Made by a program: the position numbers and the translations under genes. The notes beneath the pieces are model-generated. The model did not search any database, was not told where the DNA came from, and was given only the letters and a program-made list of their open reading frames with translations. Positions 60,864-64,000 of a stretch of DNA of 64,000 bases are shown here, piece after piece. Within the stretch, counting starts at the first letter, position 1. The number at the start of each line of letters is the position of its first letter. This DNA is from Anaerovorax odorimutans (GTDB lineage Bacteria; Bacillota; Clostridia; Peptostreptococcales; Anaerovoracaceae), in the NCBI RefSeq assembly GCF_024459955.1, contig NZ_JANFXK010000003.1:62001-126000 (forward strand), given 5' to 3'.

Positions 60864-61536
60864 TTTTCCACTCAACCATATATCCCTGGCCCCGTCTGGT
60901 CGTCAGAAAACCTTTCAGTCCTATGGATTCCAACTTGCGGCGAAGCCTGTTGATATTCACCGTCAGGGTTCCGTCCTCCACGAACTCAGCCTGCTCCCAC
61001 AGCGTCCGGATCAGCTCATCCCTGGAAACAATCTGCTCTCTTTGTGTGATAAGCTTTTTTAGAATCTCCAATTCATTCTTTGTCAGGTCGATTTCCTTCC
61101 CTGCATAAGAAGCTTTGCTTTTGAGCAGCTGCAGACAGACTCCCTCATAGTTGAGAACCGTCTGCTCATTTCCGTCTCCGCTCCGTTTCAGTACGGCGGC
61201 GATTCTGGCCAGCAGCACATGAAGATTGTAGGGTTTGGAAATAAAATCATCGGCTCCCGTGTTCAGGCTCATGACTTCGTCCAGATCGGAGTCCCTGCTG
61301 GTCACCATGATGACAGGAACCGGCGATACTTTGCGCAGTTCCCGGCAAATATAAAACCCGTCGTGAACAGGCAGATTGATGTCCAGCAAAACCAGATCAG
61401 GTGCTTCTGAAAGAATATCCTCCACCACATGGGTGAAATCATCCTCCTGGATGCAGGAATATCCGTTTTTAGTCAATGCGGCAGCCAGCTCCCGGCGGAG
61501 CTTTGGTTCGTCTTCTACAAGGAACAGTTTTTCCAT
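60853..61536 (-). CDS. BceR-type response regulator (OmpR family)
   Basis: A 227-aa regulator: receiver domain with acidic pocket V-E-D-E at 7-10, phosphoacceptor D52 in LVLLDINLPVHDG, and a lysine in FISKPYNL. The C-terminal winged helix carries LTKNELEILKKL and TVNINRLRRKLESIG. It should activate the downstream ABC genes when the kinase is triggered by peptide antibiotics. It is the first gene of its operon, behind a good sigma-A promoter. Confidence 0.93.
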   Translation of the reverse strand: MEKLFLVEDEPKLRRELAAALTKNGYSCIQEDDFTHVVEDILSEAPDLVLLDINLPVHDGFYICRELRKVSPVPVIMVTSRDSDLDEVMSLNTGADDFISKPYNLHVLLARIAAVLKRSGDGNEQTVLNYEGVCLQLLKSKASYAGKEIDLTKNELEILKKLITQREQIVSRDELIRTLWEQAEFVEDGTLTVNINRLRRKLESIGLKGFLTTRRGQGYMVEWKNEY

Positions 61537-61567
61537 TATTCTCAGACCTTTCTTATATTATTTTTCT

Positions 61568-61596
61568 ATTTTAGTGCCTTTTTATACTTTAGTCAA
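61568..61596 (-). promoter_or_regulatory. Promoter of the response regulator/kinase operon
   Basis: Minus strand TTGACT (61591-61596), 17-bp spacer, TAAAAT (61568-61573), 32 bases before the ATG at 61536 with AGAAAGG between. Confidence 0.7.
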
Positions 61597-61617
61597 TTTA
61601 AGAAGCCGCATTCCAAA

Positions 61618-61654
61618 GCAAAAGCCCTGCTTTTCAGAAAAACAGGGCTTTTGC
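61618..61654 (-). terminator. Terminator overlapping the stop codon of the DUF554 gene
   Basis: Minus strand GCAAAAGCCCTG (61643-61654) pairs with CAGGGCTTTTGC (61618-61629), 12 perfect pairs, loop 13 bases. The stop codon lies in the loop region. The stem itself supplies TTTT and a further TTT follows. Confidence 0.75.
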
Positions 61655-62320
61655 GCCAAACCAGATTACCGGTACCAGAAGCGAAGGCAGCATGTTCAGT
61701 GCTTTCAGATCTTTGATCTTGAGAATCGACAGGCCGGAGCTGGCGATGAGAATGCCTCCGATGATGGAAACCTCGGTAAGAAGGTCCCCTGACAGAGATG
61801 AGGCCACACAGGTCGCCAGAAGGTAAATGCCCCCCTGCCACAGAAACAATACTCCCGCAGCGATAGCAATGCCGATGCCGTAGGTGGATGCCAGGACCAT
61901 GGAGGTCACGAAATCCAAAGTGGCATTGGTAAAGAGAAAGGTATGGTCTCCGTGGAGGGCGCTTTCGATGGGACCCAGAATGGAAAGGGTTCCGATGCAG
62001 AAGAGCATGATTCCGGTGGAAAGCCCCTGGGCCAGATTAGAACCGGAGGAAGCAAAGCGGTCCGTCAGATTCTGAAACCGTTTATCCAGATCCACAATAT
62101 ATCCGAAGAGACTGCCTGCTGCCAGACTCAGAATAAAGAGCACCGGGAACTTGCTGTTGGGCATGTTTTGAACGAGAGTATTGATGCCCAGCGCCACGGC
62201 CGCCAAACCCATAGCATTGAGCAAGGCGTCCTGATACTGCTGCTTGATGCCCTTTTTTATCACACTGCCTATAACACTTCCTGCCAGAATCGTGCAGGTG
62301 TTCACGATTGTACCGATCAT
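61634..62320 (-). CDS. DUF554 family membrane protein (YdfK/YqgA-like), MerR-controlled
   Basis: A 228-aa polytopic protein with about seven membrane segments. It starts IGTIVNTCTILAGSVIGSVIKKGI and contains the family stretch LSTGIMLFCIGTLSILGPIESALHGDH and FVTSMVLASTYGIGIAIAAG. DUF554 proteins are presumed transporters, but no substrate is established to my knowledge. It is transcribed from a MerR-type promoter (62352-62382) directly downstream of a MerR gene, and ends in its own terminator. GGAGG lies eight bases before the ATG. Confidence 0.9.
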   Translation of the reverse strand: MIGTIVNTCTILAGSVIGSVIKKGIKQQYQDALLNAMGLAAVALGINTLVQNMPNSKFPVLFILSLAAGSLFGYIVDLDKRFQNLTDRFASSGSNLAQGLSTGIMLFCIGTLSILGPIESALHGDHTFLFTNATLDFVTSMVLASTYGIGIAIAAGVLFLWQGGIYLLATCVASSLSGDLLTEVSIIGGILIASSGLSILKIKDLKALNMLPSLLVPVIWFGAKALFF

Positions 62321-62351
62321 ATCCGTTTCCTCCGCAATTATTTCTGGAGAA

Positions 62352-62382
62352 AGTATAAACCCTCCAGCTGGTGGAGGGTCAA
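62352..62382 (-). promoter_or_regulatory. MerR-type promoter with 19-bp spacer and dyad
   Basis: Minus strand TTGACC (62377-62382), a 19-bp spacer and TATACT (62352-62357). The spacer carries the inverted repeat ACCCTCCA-N5-TGGAGGGT (62359-62379). An overlong spacer with a central dyad is the hallmark of promoters that MerR-family activators untwist. The arms resemble the ACCCTCC-type sites of BmrR and related regulators. Confidence 0.88.
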
Positions 62383-62402
62383 ATTGTTTTTCTGTTTATT
62401 TT

Positions 62403-63227
62403 TTAAGGCATATTTTTTCGCACCGGTATCTGGATTTCTGTCACGAATTGAGAAATGTCGCCGGTCAGCCCCGAATCAATAATAGTGATCTCTACCGAAT
62501 CGCCTGCGATCCAATAACCCTTGGCGTCGATATAATCGGCGAGCTTTTCATAATAAAAAGCCGATTTCTTATGGGTATCTGAAAAAGCTACTGTCACATA
62601 ATCACCCTGCGGCAGAATATCCGCGCTGCCTTCCGCTTCATCTCCTTCTTCAAAGATGAGAAAAATGCCCGAAAAAACGTCAAACTTTCTGCGCAAGAGA
62701 TTGTCTTGAGACACAGTGAGCCCTACCTTTCCCAGAAAAATGATCGGCCCCAGGCTATTTTGCTGCTCCAGCTCCCGGATAGGATGCTCCAGATCATCGT
62801 CCGCCGTAATTTCTTTGCGGAGCAGCGCTGCCTTTCGCTCCGGCAGATAAACCTCACGAATTTCTTCCAGGATGGACGATGCCGCATACTCAAGGGTGCT
62901 GATCCGCTGTTCCAGCTTTCGCCGGACCCGTTCCATCTGCCGTATTTTTTCCCCCGTGGCCTCTTCCTGCTCTCTTAGCAGCTCCATCATGCGATCCGTA
63001 CTTTTATGCTCGAAAAAACGCATGATGTTTTTCAGCGGCGTATCCAGAGCCCGCAGATACAAAATCGTGTTCAGCCTTTCAAACTGCTGGGTGGAATAGT
63101 ACCGGTATCCGGTGCGTTTGTCCACCTCAGAAGGCTGCAGCAATCCGATCTGATCGTAATAACGCAGTGTGCGGATATTGATGCGAAACAGTTTTGCCAC
63201 CTGTCCGATGGAAAAAAGGTCTTTCAT
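62403..63227 (-). CDS. MerR family regulator with GyrI-like effector domain (BmrR-like)
   Basis: A 274-aa regulator. The winged-helix DNA-binding domain begins FSIGQVAKLFRINIRTLRYYDQIGLLQPS with GYRYYS in the wing; a dimerising coiled coil spans about 77-115. The C-terminal 150 residues end in a GyrI/AraC-effector type fold (DYVTVAFS... and ISQFVTEIQIPVRK), the domain by which BmrR binds diverse lipophilic cations. The dyad that it would recognise is 20 bases after its stop, before the DUF554 gene. It starts 13 bases after coaE. Confidence 0.92.
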   Translation of the reverse strand: MKDLFSIGQVAKLFRINIRTLRYYDQIGLLQPSEVDKRTGYRYYSTQQFERLNTILYLRALDTPLKNIMRFFEHKSTDRMMELLREQEEATGEKIRQMERVRRKLEQRISTLEYAASSILEEIREVYLPERKAALLRKEITADDDLEHPIRELEQQNSLGPIIFLGKVGLTVSQDNLLRRKFDVFSGIFLIFEEGDEAEGSADILPQGDYVTVAFSDTHKKSAFYYEKLADYIDAKGYWIAGDSVEITIIDSGLTGDISQFVTEIQIPVRKNMP

Positions 63228-63240
63228 GAGTCACCGTCCT

Positions 63241-63831
63241 TTATATCTGATCGATCATATGCTGCAGCTTATTCTCCAACGCTTGTCTGCTGCCGGAATT
63301 GTCGATAACCATATCGGCCCGGCGCTTTTTCTCATCATCATCCAGCTGACTGCTGATTCTGGCTCTGACTTCTTCCGGCGTCGTCCCGTCTCTCCGGCAG
63401 ACTCTTTGGATGCGTATCTCCTGATCTGCCGTCAGCACCCAGACCTGGCTGCATTTTTTTTCCAAACCTGTTTCAAAAAGCAGCGGCGCATCGATGACAA
63501 TCGCTCTGCAGGCTGACTCTGCGCTTAATTTCCGAAGTCTGTCGTCAATGACCCGGATGATCGTTCCATGCATGATCCGATCCAGCTCCTGCCTCTTGGT
63601 TTTATCGGTAAAGACAATCGCAGCCAGACCCTTCCGGTCCAGACTGCCATCCTTTTTTATGATTCCCTCTCCAAAAACCACTTCAAGCTTTTTCAGCAGA
63701 GGCTCTCCCGGCTCTACCACCGCCCTCGCGATCTTATCGGCGTCAATAATGGCAAAACCCCTTTCCGCTAAAAATGCGGAAGCCGTAGATTTCCCCGTTC
63801 CAATACCTCCTGTCAGTCCAATTATCTCCAT
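63241..63831 (-). CDS. coaE: Dephospho-CoA kinase
   Basis: A 196-aa P-loop kinase, Walker A GGIGTGKS at 8-15, the DADKIARAVVEPG segment, VIDAPLLFETGLEK and a lid with QRVCRRDGTTPEEVRARI. It phosphorylates dephospho-CoA in the last step of coenzyme A synthesis. It follows polA by 22 bases, a common Firmicutes order, and precedes the merR gene by 13 bases. Length is normal. Confidence 0.96.
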   Translation of the reverse strand: MEIIGLTGGIGTGKSTASAFLAERGFAIIDADKIARAVVEPGEPLLKKLEVVFGEGIIKKDGSLDRKGLAAIVFTDKTKRQELDRIMHGTIIRVIDDRLRKLSAESACRAIVIDAPLLFETGLEKKCSQVWVLTADQEIRIQRVCRRDGTTPEEVRARISSQLDDDEKKRRADMVIDNSGSRQALENKLQHMIDQI

Positions 63832-63853
63832 AGCTCGCTTTGCTCCTGTTTTT

Positions 63854-64000
63854 CTATTTCAAATCATACCAGCTGTCGCCCTGATTGAGATCCACCACCA
63901 GCTTTGCTTTCAGCTTAATGGCATTTTCCATGTTTTCTGCCAGCAAGCGCTCAATAATATCCTGCTCTTCCTTGCAGGTTTCGATAATCAGTTCGTCGTG
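63854..64000 (-). CDS. polA: DNA polymerase I, C-terminal 48 residues (gene continues beyond window)
   Basis: The frame is open to base 64000 and ends at TAG 63854-63856. It reads HDELIIETCKEEQDIIERLL at the start, which is the motif C region (the VHDE catalytic acidic pair) of family A polymerases, and ends with LVVDLNQGDSWYDLK, the usual PolA terminus. It is upstream of coaE in the same direction. Confidence 0.93.
   Translation of the reverse strand, partial: HDELIIETCKEEQDIIERLLAENMENAIKLKAKLVVDLNQGDSWYDLK

Overview
The window reads as chromosome from a spore-forming, Gram-positive anaerobe of the class Clostridia. The evidence is a complete spoIIIA operon, RNase J, YlbF, RsfS/YqeK/NadD, HemZ, AGGAGG-type ribosome sites and a YneA-type SOS protein. 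Family-level placement (for example Anaerovoracaceae) is only a guess from gene order and roughly balanced base composition. Except for one 28-codon toxin gene, every gene supported here lies on the minus strand, so the operons read from high to low coordinates.

Layout by coordinate: (1) 1-11.1 kb: mutS, mutL, miaA, a tyrosine recombinase, a secreted GLUG-repeat protein, an ynbB-type PLP enzyme, two membrane proteins and the 5' part of an SOS-controlled LysM gene (yneA-like). (2) 11.1-19.1 kb: an aminotransferase, then the overlapping run asp23-nusB-Kae1-like-xseA-xseB-ispA-dxs-tlyA behind one clear promoter. (3) 19.1-23.5 kb: spoIIIAA-AH, the forespore channel operon, with unusually small AF and AG proteins. 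(4) 23.5-33 kb: a hendecad-repeat coiled-coil protein, an HD hydrolase, a CorC-type protein, the mltG-trmR-U32 tRNA/wall cluster, efp, a lone M24 peptidase domain, ylbF and RNase J. (5) 33-48.3 kb: leuS, rsfS, yqeK, nadD, aspS, hisS, hemZ, an MBL hydrolase, dtd, relA, secDF, a TIGR04086 protein, yajC and tRNA-Leu(CAA). (6) 48.3-56.4 kb: an autoregulated tetR-RND pump pair, a PF09818 ATPase and a catalase. (7) 56.4-56.9 kb: a compact type I toxin-antitoxin locus next to tRNA-Leu(GAG). (8) 57-64 kb: a Bce-type two-component/ABC peptide-sensing module, a MerR-controlled DUF554 gene, coaE and the 3' end of polA.

Most of the window is housekeeping. The parts most worth a second look are the type I toxin-antitoxin locus with its mirrored promoters and refolding mRNA, the MerR-type 19-bp-spacer promoter in front of the DUF554 gene, the reduced SpoIIIAF/SpoIIIAG pair, the TetR operators embedded in the promoter of the RND pump operon, and the lone M24 domain with an efp promoter inside its 3' end. 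Promoter and terminator calls were made by eye from consensus matches, spacing and stem complementarity. Lineage and function statements rest on recalled family knowledge, not on database searches.
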